This document shows, piece after piece, positions 22,694 to 30,739 of a stretch of DNA of 41,313 bases. The translations under genes were made by a program, and so were the position numbers. This DNA comes from Betaproteobacteria bacterium RIFCSPLOWO2_02_FULL_67_26 (lineage in GTDB: Bacteria > Pseudomonadota > Gammaproteobacteria > Burkholderiales > SG8-41): NCBI GenBank assembly GCA_001771935.1, contig MERD01000005.1, positions 1 to 41,313 of the forward strand, in the 5' to 3' direction. How positions within the stretch are numbered: the first letter of the stretch is position 1; every line of letters starts with the position of its first letter. The notes under the pieces are model-generated. The model was not told the DNA's origin. It saw only the letters and a list, made by a program, of their open reading frames with translations, and did not search any database.

Positions 22694-23473
22694 TCAGGTT
22701 TCGGTGGCGGGTAGCGCCAGCCGCGCCGCCGGATCCTGCCGGTAGAACGCCGTGAGCTGCCGGTAGACATCGCGGTACTCGGACCGCACCGCGCCCGGGG
22801 TCTCGAAGAACGCCTCGCTCAGCACCGCGAAAAACTCCGCGGGAGACTCGGCGGCGTACGGGTCTATCTCCGTGGCCTCGCGGCGCTCGACGCGGCCGCG
22901 GAAGTCCTCGTACGCGGCCCCGAAGGCGCGCGACCACTCGCCCCGGTCCATGCCGGCGTGCAGCGGCGGGAAGCCATTGGCGTCCCCGTTCTGCATGTCG
23001 AGCTTGTGCGCGAACTCGTGTATCACCACGTTGTAGCCGGACGCCCCGCGCAGCTCGGCGTCGGCCCAGGACAGGATCACCGGTCCCGCCAGCCAGGACT
23101 CCCCCGACATCGGCTCTGCCACGCGGTGCACGACTCCGTCTTCGTCCATGTACTCGTACTCGGCGACGAACTCGTCCGGGTAGACGATCACCTCCACCCA
23201 GCCGCGGTAGCAGTCGAGATCGAGGTTGAGGATCAGCATACAGGCCTGCACCGCGATATCCATACGCATTTCGTCACGGATCGCCAGTCCGCCCGCGCCG
23301 ACGATGGATTTCTCGTGCAGAAACAGCACCACCCAGTCGCGCAGCCGGGCCCGCTCCCTGCCCGGCAACGCGCGCGTGAACGGATAGCCCTCGAGCACGG
23401 CGCGCCACACGGTCTCGTCGAGCGAAGTCCGCTTGAGGATCCGCTCCCTGCGCCACGTCGTGAACCAGCGCAT
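22694..23473 (-). CDS. MtfA-like zinc-dependent peptidase
   Basis: A 259-aa cytoplasmic protein of the MtfA (DUF980) zinc peptidase family. The zinc-binding helix is HEFAHKLD at residues 152-159, and the downstream segment PAEFFAVLSEAFFETP supplies the third ligand Glu. In E. coli MtfA is linked to control of the glucose PTS through Mlc; that role is not shown here. The ATG at 23473 follows the rmuC stop by 3 bases, and the GGDEF/EAL gene follows closely, so the three form one operon. Confidence 0.88.
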   Translation of the reverse strand: MRWFTTWRRERILKRTSLDETVWRAVLEGYPFTRALPGRERARLRDWVVLFLHEKSIVGAGGLAIRDEMRMDIAVQACMLILNLDLDCYRGWVEVIVYPDEFVAEYEYMDEDGVVHRVAEPMSGESWLAGPVILSWADAELRGASGYNVVIHEFAHKLDMQNGDANGFPPLHAGMDRGEWSRAFGAAYEDFRGRVERREATEIDPYAAESPAEFFAVLSEAFFETPGAVRSEYRDVYRQLTAFYRQDPAARLALPATET

Positions 23474-23476
23474 GAA

Positions 23477-24697
23477 TCAACGCTTCTTGTCTTCCCGCAA
23501 GTCCACCACCTTGGCCTGCGCGGCGTCCGGTGGTTCCAGCTCGGCCGCCTCGATTCTCTGGAACTGCTGGGTGATCTTGCGGCTGGAGACCTGCACGTCC
23601 TCCGCGTCCTGGTGCGCCTGGCGGATGTGGTCGGCGAGCTTTTTCATGCGCTCCTCGAAACGGCCGAAATCCTGCCCCAGGCGCGACAGCGCCTCCTTGA
23701 TGACGTGGATCTGCTTGCGCGTCTCGACGTCCTTCAGCACCGCGCGCGCGGTATTGAGCACCGCCATCAGCGTCGTCGGCGACACGATCCACACCCGCCT
23801 GGAATTCGCGTAATCCACCACCTCGGTGTGATAGGCGTGGATTTCCGCGAACACCGCCTCCGCCGGGATGAACATCACCGCTCCGTCCGAGGTCTCGTTC
23901 GGCAGGATGTACTTCTTCGCGATGTCGTCCACGTGCTTCCTCACGTCGGCGCGAAACTGGCGCTGCGCAGCCGCGCGCTCCACGTCGTTCGCGCCCGGGG
24001 CGATCATGCGGTGGTAATTCTCGAGCGGAAACTTGGAGTCCACGCAGACCAGGCCGGTCGGCTCGGGCAGCCTCAGCACGCAGTCCACCCGGGCGCCGTT
24101 CGAAAGCGTGTACTGCATCTCGAACGCCGCCGGCGGCAGCACGTTGCGCACCAGCGCCTCGAGCTGCACCTCGCCGAAGGCGCCGCGGGACTGCTTGTTG
24201 CCGAGCAGTTCCTGCAGGCTGACCACGCTGCCGGTGAGGGTCTCGATCTTCTTCTGCGCCTCGTCGATCGTGGCCAGCCGCTGCATCACGTTGACGAAGG
24301 TCTCGTTGGTCTTCTTGAAGCCCTCGTCGAGCCGCTCGCCCACCTTGCCGGAAATCTGCTCCAGCCGCTGGTCTATCTTTGCGTTGAGCTTGTCGGTGGT
24401 TTCGCTGAGATGGGCGCCCAATGACAGTTGCAGCTGGTGCAGCCTGTCGCGCGTCTGCTGCAGCTCATCGGCCACCACCGCGCGCAGCCGCTCCGAGCTG
24501 TCGCCGAGCGCCGCGCCGACCCGATCCGACTGCTTCGCGAGGCCCTCGTGCAGGTCGCGGAGCATCACGCGGTGCTTTTCTTCGAGCGGCGCGCCCTGAT
24601 TGCGCTCGATGCCGGACACCTTGAGGAAGAGCGCGACCGCCAGTCCGATCAGGACCAGCAGGCCGAGTGCAATGACGAATTCCAACGCAGGCTCCAA
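23477..24697 (-). CDS. rmuC: RmuC family DNA recombination protein
   Basis: A protein of about 406 aa with an N-terminal membrane helix (EFVIALGLLVLIGLAVALFL), a long coiled coil (about 45-150) and a C-terminal nuclease-like RmuC domain. The domain shows GAFGEVQLEALVRNVLPP, VDSKFPLENYHRM, FIPAEAVFAEI and SPTTLMAVLNTAR. RmuC limits inversion recombination at short repeats in E. coli. No ATG fits; I choose the TTG at 24697, which has GGAG upstream, and a TTG at 24685 is possible. Transcribed ahead of the mtfA-like gene. Confidence 0.9.
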   Translation of the reverse strand: MEPALEFVIALGLLVLIGLAVALFLKVSGIERNQGAPLEEKHRVMLRDLHEGLAKQSDRVGAALGDSSERLRAVVADELQQTRDRLHQLQLSLGAHLSETTDKLNAKIDQRLEQISGKVGERLDEGFKKTNETFVNVMQRLATIDEAQKKIETLTGSVVSLQELLGNKQSRGAFGEVQLEALVRNVLPPAAFEMQYTLSNGARVDCVLRLPEPTGLVCVDSKFPLENYHRMIAPGANDVERAAAQRQFRADVRKHVDDIAKKYILPNETSDGAVMFIPAEAVFAEIHAYHTEVVDYANSRRVWIVSPTTLMAVLNTARAVLKDVETRKQIHVIKEALSRLGQDFGRFEERMKKLADHIRQAHQDAEDVQVSSRKITQQFQRIEAAELEPPDAAQAKVVDLREDKKR

Positions 24698-24725
24698 GCG
24701 GCTCCAGTATACCCGCCCGGCGGTG

Positions 24726-27221
24726 CTATTCCGCCGCGCGCAGCGCGGCGATCGGTGGCCGGGACAGCGCGGCGCGCACGCTCGCCATGGCATTGACCGC
24801 GATACAGGCCGCGCCCAGTCCGAGGCCCCACAGCCCGATCCACGCGTTGGGGGTGTAATCCAGATGCAGCACGCGATCGGCGATGAGCGCCCCGATCCCC
24901 GTGGCCCCGGCGGCCGCCAGCACGCCCGCCAGCAACCCGATTGCGATGAATTCGGCGCGTTGCGCCGAGGCGACCTGGCCGCGACTTGCCCCGAGCGCGC
25001 GCATGATCGCCGCCTCCCTTACGCGCTCGTCCTCGGTGGCGAGCAGCGCGGCGTAGAGCACCAGCAGGCCCGCGGCGAGCGTGAACAGAAACACGACCTG
25101 GACCGCCTCGACGACCCGCTCCATGACCGCGAGCGCCTGGCGCAGGATCGCGCTGGTGTCGACCACCGTCATGTTGGGAAACGCCTGCGCCAGCTGGTTC
25201 ATGACCTGGGCGTGCCGGCCGGCGAGATGGAAGCTCGTGATGTAGCTCGTCGGGTGGCGCTCCAGCAGCGGCGGCGTCGCGATCACGAAAAAGTTGACCT
25301 GCATCGAGTCCCAGTCGAGCCGGCGGATGCTGGTGACCGGCGCCGTGAACGTCTGGCCCCCCACCACCCAGGTGAGCTGGTCGCCCAGCTTCACGCCGAG
25401 CGTGCGGGCAATGCCGTCCTCGATCGACAATGCCCCGCGCTCCCGGTCCCGCGCCGAAAACCAGCTACCGCCGGTAATGCGGTTGTGCGCGGGCAGGACA
25501 TCCAGGTACGACAGGTTGAACTCGCGCTCGACCAGGCGCTTGGTGCGTTGCTCCTCGTAGCTCGCCGCGCTCACCTCGACCGCGTTGATCGCTGCCAGAC
25601 GCCCACGCACCATGGGAAGGATCGGCACCGGCGGCAGCCCCCGGTCGCGGAAGAATTGCGCCAGCGGCGCCCGCTGCTCCGGCTGTATGTTGAGGATGAA
25701 GCGATTCGGCGCATCGGGCGGTGTCTTGGCGCGCCACGCCGCCAGGAGGTCGCCGCGCGTGACCGTGAGCAGCAGGATGGCCGTCAGCCCGAGCGCAAGC
25801 GCGAGGATCTGCACCGTGCTCGAGCGCGCCCGCCGCCGCAGGTTGGCGAATCCGTAGCGCCACGCGACGCCCCCGAACCGGCCCGCCCGCGCCGCGAGCC
25901 GCAGGGCAACATAAGCGACGACCGCAAACGCGAGGCCGGCGCCGGCAAAGCCCGCGAGCGCATGGGCGCCCAGCTTCACGTCGTCCGCCTGCCACAGCAC
26001 CAGCCCGGAGAGCGCGGCGATCCCGGCGCCATAGGACAGGAGCGGCCAGTCTCCCCCACCCTCGGCGTCCCGCCGCAGCACCCGCAGCGCGGGCACCCGG
26101 CCCAGGCGCGTGAGCGGGGGCAGCGCGAAGCCCAGCAGCATCACGAATGCGAGCAGCACACCCTGCGCCGCCGGCACCCACGAGGGCAGCGGCAGCTGGG
26201 CGGCGATGAACTGGCTCAGTCCTCCCGAGAGCAGATGCTGCGTGCCGTAGCCGAGCGCGCACCCGAGGACCGCGGCAATCGCGCCCAGCGCCACGAACTC
26301 CCATGCAAAGAGCGCGAACAACTGGCGCTGGCCCGCGCCCAGGCAGCGCATGACGGCGTAGTTGTCCAGGTGGCGCTCGGTGTAGCGGCGTGTTGCCAGC
26401 CCGATCGCCACGCCCGCCAGCACGACCGCCAGCAGCGCCGTGAGCCCCAGGAATTGCTTGGCGCGGTCCAGTCCGGCCCGAATCTCGGGACGCGCGCTGT
26501 CGAGCCCCTGGACCCGCTCGCCGCGCCCGAGGCTCGCGCGCGCCCAACGCGCGTAGGTGTCAATCGCCTGCCGCTCGCCCGCCAGGAGCAGCGCGTAGGT
26601 CACGCGGCTGCCGACCTGGATCAGCCCTGTCCGCGGCAGGTCCGCGACATTCATGATCAATCGCGGCGCCAGATTGAAAAACGTGACGCCCCGATCCGGC
26701 TCGAGCGTCAGGATCGCGCTCACGGTGAGGCGCGAGGCGCCGAGCTCGATGGCGTCGCCCACGCCCACGCCCAGGGCAAGCGCCAGCCGCTCGTCCACCC
26801 ACACGCCCCCCTCCCCCGGCACGCGGTCCGCTTCGGCATCGGCGACGTTCAGCGCCGGCGCAATGCGCAGCCTGCCACGCAGGGGATAGCCCTCGCTCAC
26901 CGCTTTGACGCCCGCGAGCTGCGAGGCTTCGTTCCGGCGCGCCATGCTGATGAAGCGCGTGCTCGAGGCGGATGCAAGGCCCTGCTTGCGGGCCTCGCCG
27001 GAGAACCGCGGGTCCAGGGGATGGTCGGACGTGATCAGGAGGTCGGCGCCAAGGAGCTGGTGCGCATCGCGGGTGAGCGCCTGGTTCACGCGATCGCCGA
27101 AGAACGCCACGCTGGTGACGCTCGTCACCGCGACCGTCAGCGCGACGGCCAGCAGTTGCAGCTCCCCCGCCCGCCAGTCGCGCACGAGCATGCGGGCTGC
27201 CAGGCGCAGGCGCCCCATCAT
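24726..27221 (-). CDS. ybbP: YbbP-like FtsX-family ABC permease
   Basis: A large inner-membrane permease of 831 aa with two FtsX domains and big periplasmic regions. An N-terminal helix (LQLLAVALTVAVTSVTSVA) is followed by a periplasmic domain, a first block of membrane helices (LTALLAVVLAGVAIGLATRR), a second pair (WVPAAQGVLLAFVMLLGFAL) and a C-terminal block ending in RPPIAALRAAE. It resembles MacB/LolC-type mechanotransmission permeases and pairs with the ATPase gene upstream, overlapping its stop by 4 bases. In E. coli the same ybbA-ybbP pair is divergent from tesA, as here. The substrate is unknown. Confidence 0.9.
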   Translation of the reverse strand: MMGRLRLAARMLVRDWRAGELQLLAVALTVAVTSVTSVAFFGDRVNQALTRDAHQLLGADLLITSDHPLDPRFSGEARKQGLASASSTRFISMARRNEASQLAGVKAVSEGYPLRGRLRIAPALNVADAEADRVPGEGGVWVDERLALALGVGVGDAIELGASRLTVSAILTLEPDRGVTFFNLAPRLIMNVADLPRTGLIQVGSRVTYALLLAGERQAIDTYARWARASLGRGERVQGLDSARPEIRAGLDRAKQFLGLTALLAVVLAGVAIGLATRRYTERHLDNYAVMRCLGAGQRQLFALFAWEFVALGAIAAVLGCALGYGTQHLLSGGLSQFIAAQLPLPSWVPAAQGVLLAFVMLLGFALPPLTRLGRVPALRVLRRDAEGGGDWPLLSYGAGIAALSGLVLWQADDVKLGAHALAGFAGAGLAFAVVAYVALRLAARAGRFGGVAWRYGFANLRRRARSSTVQILALALGLTAILLLTVTRGDLLAAWRAKTPPDAPNRFILNIQPEQRAPLAQFFRDRGLPPVPILPMVRGRLAAINAVEVSAASYEEQRTKRLVEREFNLSYLDVLPAHNRITGGSWFSARDRERGALSIEDGIARTLGVKLGDQLTWVVGGQTFTAPVTSIRRLDWDSMQVNFFVIATPPLLERHPTSYITSFHLAGRHAQVMNQLAQAFPNMTVVDTSAILRQALAVMERVVEAVQVVFLFTLAAGLLVLYAALLATEDERVREAAIMRALGASRGQVASAQRAEFIAIGLLAGVLAAAGATGIGALIADRVLHLDYTPNAWIGLWGLGLGAACIAVNAMASVRAALSRPPIAALRAAE

Positions 27222-27910
27222 CGCGCTCCGTTCACGATACGCCCGCCGGCGAGCCGGATCTGGCGCGTGCAGCGCCGCGCCACCATCTCGTCGTGGGTCA
27301 CGAGCACCAGGGTCGCGCCGCGCTCGGCGTTCAGCTCGAACAGGAGGTCGATGATCGCCGCGCCCGTATCGGCATCGAGGTTGCCGGTGGGCTCGTCGGC
27401 GAACAGCACTTTCGGCTCGACGACGAAGGCGCGCGCGAGCGCGACGCGCTGCTGCTCCCCGCCGGAGAGAAGCTTCGGGTAGTGGCGCAGCCGGTCCCCG
27501 AGCCCCACCCGCGCGAGCATGGCGCGCGCCTGCGCCTCCGCATCGTCGCGCTCCGCGAGCTCCAGCGGCAGCATCACGTTCTCGAGGGCGGTCAGCGGGG
27601 CGAGCAGTTGAAACGACTGGAACACGAACCCGACCAGGCGCTTGCGCAGGGCCGCGCGGCCGTCCTCGTCCAGGGAAAAGAGATCCACGCCGGCGAGATG
27701 AACGCTTCCCGCGGTGGGCAGGTCCAGGCCGGCGAGCAGCCCGAGCAGCGTGGACTTGCCGGAGCCGGAGGCGCCGACCACCGCCACGGCCTCACCCGGC
27801 ATGACCGCGAGCTCGATATCCTGCAGAATCGCGAGCGTGGCGTCGCCGTTGGGGACGAGCTTGGAGAGCCCCGCGACGCGAACGACAGGCTGTATTGAGG
27901 GTTCCGTCAT
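27218..27910 (-). CDS. ybbA: YbbA-like ABC ATPase
   Basis: Cytoplasmic ATPase of 230 aa in the MacB/LolD/YbbA group. Walker A is GASGSGKS, the group-specific Q-loop is FVFQSFQLLAPLTALENVML, the signature is LSGGEQQRVALARAF, Walker B is VLFADEPTGNLD, and the switch His is in LVTHD. The ATG at 27910 shares the CATG tetramer with the tesA start on the other strand. A GTG at 27955 would add 15 residues but lies inside tesA. It overlaps the permease gene and forms a two-gene system with it. Confidence 0.92.
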   Translation of the reverse strand: MTEPSIQPVVRVAGLSKLVPNGDATLAILQDIELAVMPGEAVAVVGASGSGKSTLLGLLAGLDLPTAGSVHLAGVDLFSLDEDGRAALRKRLVGFVFQSFQLLAPLTALENVMLPLELAERDDAEAQARAMLARVGLGDRLRHYPKLLSGGEQQRVALARAFVVEPKVLFADEPTGNLDADTGAAIIDLLFELNAERGATLVLVTHDEMVARRCTRQIRLAGGRIVNGAR

Positions 27911-28526
27911 GGTCCAATGGTTCTGCGCTGCCCTGCTGTGTGTTGCCACCGTCACCGCGCAGGCCGCGACCGTGCTCGTTTTCGGGGACAGCCTGTCTGC
28001 CGCCTATGGCATCGGCGCCAGGGAAGGCTGGGTGACCCTACTGGAAGAGCGGCTGAAGCGGGAAAAGTTCGATTATAGCGTCGTCAACGCCAGCATTTCG
28101 GGCGAGACCACCAGCGGGGGCGCGGCGCGCATCGAGGAAGCGCTGTCGCGGACCCGCCCCGCCCTGGTCATCGTCGCGCTGGGCGGCAACGACGGCCTGC
28201 GCGGTCTTCCCATCGCCCAGATGAAGGCCAGCTTGTCGCGCATCGTGGAGTCCGCGCAGCGCCGCGGCGCGCGCGTGCTGCTGGCCGGCATGCGGATGCC
28301 GCCCAACTACGGTCCTCAATACACGCGCGAGTTCGAGGCGGCGTTCGCGGATGTCGCGCGCCGCCACAAGGTGCCGCTGGTTCCGTTCCTGCTACAGGGC
28401 GTTGCTGACCGCCGCGAGCTGATGCAGCCGGACAACATTCATCCCACCGCCGCGGCGCAGCCGTTGATGCTGGAAACGGTGTGGAAGGGGCTACGGCCCC
28501 TGCTGAAAAAGCCGGGAGATCGTTAG
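27909..28526 (+). CDS. tesA: Periplasmic arylesterase / acyl-CoA thioesterase TesA-like (GDSL family)
   Basis: A 205-aa SGNH hydrolase with a cleavable signal peptide (to about AQAA, residue 20). Block I is VFGDSLSAAYG with nucleophile Ser28, the oxyanion Gly is in SGETTSGG, block III is GGNDGLRG with its Asn, and block V is DNIHPT with catalytic Asp and His. It acts in the periplasm on esters or thioesters; broad specificity is known for the family. Its start codon overlaps the divergent ybbA start within CATG. It converges with selD, which ends 12 bases downstream. Confidence 0.92.
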   Translation: MVQWFCAALLCVATVTAQAATVLVFGDSLSAAYGIGAREGWVTLLEERLKREKFDYSVVNASISGETTSGGAARIEEALSRTRPALVIVALGGNDGLRGLPIAQMKASLSRIVESAQRRGARVLLAGMRMPPNYGPQYTREFEAAFADVARRHKVPLVPFLLQGVADRRELMQPDNIHPTAAAQPLMLETVWKGLRPLLKKPGDR

Positions 28527-28538
28527 ATCGGGAAACCC

Positions 28539-29597
28539 TCACGTCATCATCACGCGCGGGTCGCCCGCTCCGAGCGTGCCGATCATCGTGGCGTGCCTGA
28601 AGCCTTCATCCCTGAAGACATCCAGAACGGCGGGAGCCGTCGCCGCATCGCACGCCACCAGCAAGCCGCCGCTGGTCTGCGGATCGGAGAGCACTTTCCT
28701 GCGCCACGCCGGCCAGTCCGCGGGACAAACGACCGCCTCGCCATAGCCCGTCCAGTTGCGGTCCGAGGCCCCGGTCGCGTATCCCGCCTCGGCCAGGTGG
28801 CGCGCCGCGGAGAGAATCGGCACGGCGTCAAAACTCACGCGCGCCTCGAGCTTCGAGCCGCGGCAGATTTCGAGCAAGTGCCCGAGCAGCCCGTAGCCGG
28901 TGACGTCGGTCATCGCGTGCACGCCCGCCATTTCGGCCAGGAGCACGCCCGGTGTGTTGAGCTGGATCGCCGATTCGAGCATCTGGGCGTACGCCTTGGG
29001 CCGCAATTCCCCCTTCTTGAGCGCCGCGCTCATGATGCCGATGCCGAGGCCCTTGCCGAGGATCAGCACGTCGCCGGGCTGCGCCCTGTCGTTGCGCTTC
29101 ACTTTGGCCGGGTCCACCAGGCCCAGCGCCACCAGGCCGTAGAGCGGCTCGGGCGAGTCGATCGAATGGCCGCCGCCGATCGGCACGCCGGCCGCCGCGC
29201 ACACGTCATGACCGCCGGCAACGATGCGCTGCACGACCTCGGTTGGGAGTTTCCCCAGCGGCACCCCGAGCAACGCCAGCGCCAGGATCGGCCGCGCGCC
29301 CATGGCGTAGACGTCCGAGATCGCGTTGGTCGCCGCGATGCGGCCGAAATCGTACGGGTCGTCCACGATCGGCGTGAAAAAATCGGTGGTCGCGACGAGC
29401 GCCTGCGTCGCGTTCAGGCGAAACACCGCCGCGTCATCGCTCGACTCGTGTCCGACCAGCAGATCGGGCCACGCCCGACCGGCCGGCATCCCGGCAAGCA
29501 CCTCGCTCAGCAACGCTGGCGTGAGCTTGCAGCCTCAGCCGCCGCCGTGCGCGAGCTGCGTCAGCCGGATGGTCGTATTGTCAATGGGCTTGTTCAT
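28539..29597 (-). CDS. selD: Selenophosphate synthetase SelD, a selenoprotein with in-frame UGA
   Basis: Makes selenophosphate from selenide and ATP, the Se donor for selenocysteine and 2-selenouridine; 352 aa counting Sec. Translated from the ATG at 29597 (GGGAAA upstream) the protein begins MNKPIDNTTIRLTQLAHGGG, then UGA, then GCKLTPALLSEVL. The UGA is codon 21, exactly where E. coli SelD has catalytic Cys17 in HGAGCGCK; Lys24 matches the essential Lys20. The rest is complete: SSDDAAVF, ATTDFFTPIVDDPYDFG, NAISDVYAMGA, GGHSIDSPEP, ALTDVTGYG-like MTDVTGYGLLGH and TSGGLLVA. Naive ORF calling would start at TTG 29513 and drop the active site. It is read here as Sec, not as a pseudogene. Confidence 0.95.
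29494..29530 (-). promoter_or_regulatory. Candidate bacterial SECIS element in selD
   Basis: Starting 4 bases after the UGA, the mRNA can fold as GCAAG/CUUGC and CUC/GAG lower stems, a small internal loop, and an apical CAGC/GCUG stem with a GUU loop. The loop begins 20 bases after the UGA, about the spacing of the GU-bearing loop in E. coli fdhF. Such a hairpin recruits SelB with Sec-tRNA. The fold was drawn by eye. Confidence 0.65.
29535..29537 (-). other. Selenocysteine codon (UGA) of selD
   Basis: TGA on the minus strand, in frame with both the 20 codons before and the 331 sense codons after it. It occupies the catalytic position of the SelD glycine-rich motif. Confidence 0.93.
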
Positions 29598-29644
29598 GAT
29601 TTCCCGTAAACTACGCCGGTGCGCGCGCAAGAACAGGAATTTCC

Positions 29645-30739
29645 GTGCGGGAACCGGCCACAGCAACCGTAGCACAACTCCCCGGCTTTGACGAGGTCAT
29701 CGACGTCCGCTCCGAAGGCGAGTACGGGGAGGACCACGTCCCGGGCGCCATCAACTGCCCGGCGTTGAGCGACGCGGAACGCGCCCGGGTCGGGACGATT
29801 TACAAGCAGCGCTCCGCATTCGAGGCGAAGAAGATCGGCGCGGCGCTGGTGAGCGCCAATATCGCGCGGCATCTCACCGAGCGTTTCCTCGACCGGCCGC
29901 GCACGTGGCGGCCGCTCGTTTACTGCTGGCGCGGCGGCGAGCGCAGCGGCGCGTTCGCGCACGTGCTCGCCCAGGTGGGCTGGGAGGTCGGCCGGCTCGA
30001 CGGCGGCTACCGCGCTTACCGCCGCGCGGTGATCGCCGACCTCGAGCGGCGGCGGCGCGAGCTGCAGCTGCGCGTGGTCTGCGGGCTGACCGGCACCGGG
30101 AAGAGCCGGCTGTTGCATGCGCTACGGGACGCCGGCGGGCAAGTGCTCGACCTGGAAGCGCTTGCCGCGCACCGCGGGTCGGTGCTCGGGGACCTGCCGG
30201 AAACGCCGCAGCCGGCGCAGAAGATGTTCGAGAGCCTGGTCTGGAGCGCCCTCAACGGCTTCGACCCGGCGCGCCCGGTATACGTGGAGGCGGAAAGCAG
30301 AAAGATCGGGGGGCTGAGGGTGCCCGAGGCGTTGATCGAGGAAATGTGGAAGAGCGATTGCGTGGTGCTGGATTCTCCCCTGGACGTCCGCGTGCGGCTG
30401 CTCAAGCAGGAGTACGCGCATTTTTTCGACCGGGTCGAAGCCCTGATCGCGAAACTGGAGCTTTTGATCCCGCTGCACGGGCATGGCGTGGTTGACGAGT
30501 GGAAGACGCTCGCGCGGTCCCGGCGCTGGGACGAGCTCACCGCCGACTTGCTGGTCAGGCACTATGACCCCGCTTATTCCCGGGCCATCACCCAGCACTA
30601 CCCCGAACTGCACCGCGCCCGAAAACTCACGCTGCACGATCCGGGCGACGCCGCATTCAAGGCATTGGCTCTCCAATGCCTCGAATCCGGCACGGATCCC
30701 GTTCACCCGTCACCCGTCACGCATCACTCATCACTGTGA
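29645..30739 (+). CDS. selU: tRNA 2-selenouridine synthase SelU/MnmH
   Basis: Replaces sulfur by selenium at the wobble 2-thiouridine of Lys, Glu and Gln tRNAs using selenophosphate, through a geranylated intermediate; 364 aa. An N-terminal rhodanese domain runs to about residue 130, with IDVRSEGEYGEDHVPGAINC and catalytic Cys94 in YCWRGGERSG. A P-loop domain follows with GLTGTGKS at 147-154. Further family motifs are FESLVWSAL and VEAESRKIGGLRVP. The GTG at 29645 has AGGAA 5 bases upstream. It is divergent from selD with only 47 bases between them. The last residues are encoded by a heptanucleotide repeat. Confidence 0.94.
   Translation: MREPATATVAQLPGFDEVIDVRSEGEYGEDHVPGAINCPALSDAERARVGTIYKQRSAFEAKKIGAALVSANIARHLTERFLDRPRTWRPLVYCWRGGERSGAFAHVLAQVGWEVGRLDGGYRAYRRAVIADLERRRRELQLRVVCGLTGTGKSRLLHALRDAGGQVLDLEALAAHRGSVLGDLPETPQPAQKMFESLVWSALNGFDPARPVYVEAESRKIGGLRVPEALIEEMWKSDCVVLDSPLDVRVRLLKQEYAHFFDRVEALIAKLELLIPLHGHGVVDEWKTLARSRRWDELTADLLVRHYDPAYSRAITQHYPELHRARKLTLHDPGDAAFKALALQCLESGTDPVHPSPVTHHSSL
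30704..30738 (+). repeat. Degenerate heptanucleotide repeat at the selU/arnD-like junction
   Basis: Five heptads in a row: CACCCGT, CACCCGT, CACGCAT, CACTCAT, CACTGTG. It encodes the final residues of SelU (HPSPVTHHSSL) and contributes the GTG start of the next gene. The heptad phase and composition resemble the repeat in mobA. Confidence 0.8.

Noticed and set aside
24600-27482. 960-codon open frame opposite ybbP
   Set aside because: Composition is Arg/His/Gln-rich and it covers several real minus-strand genes. No start signal or family resemblance.
28539-29513. selD as a shortened gene starting with TTG at 29513, or as a pseudogene with a premature stop
   Set aside because: The frame upstream of the UGA encodes the correct N-terminal motif in full, with a good start and ribosome binding site, and the UGA falls exactly on the Sec/Cys position. 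A random nonsense mutation is far less likely.
30704-30738. CRISPR-like repeat
   Set aside because: The units are only 7 bases with no spacers, so this is a simple tandem repeat.
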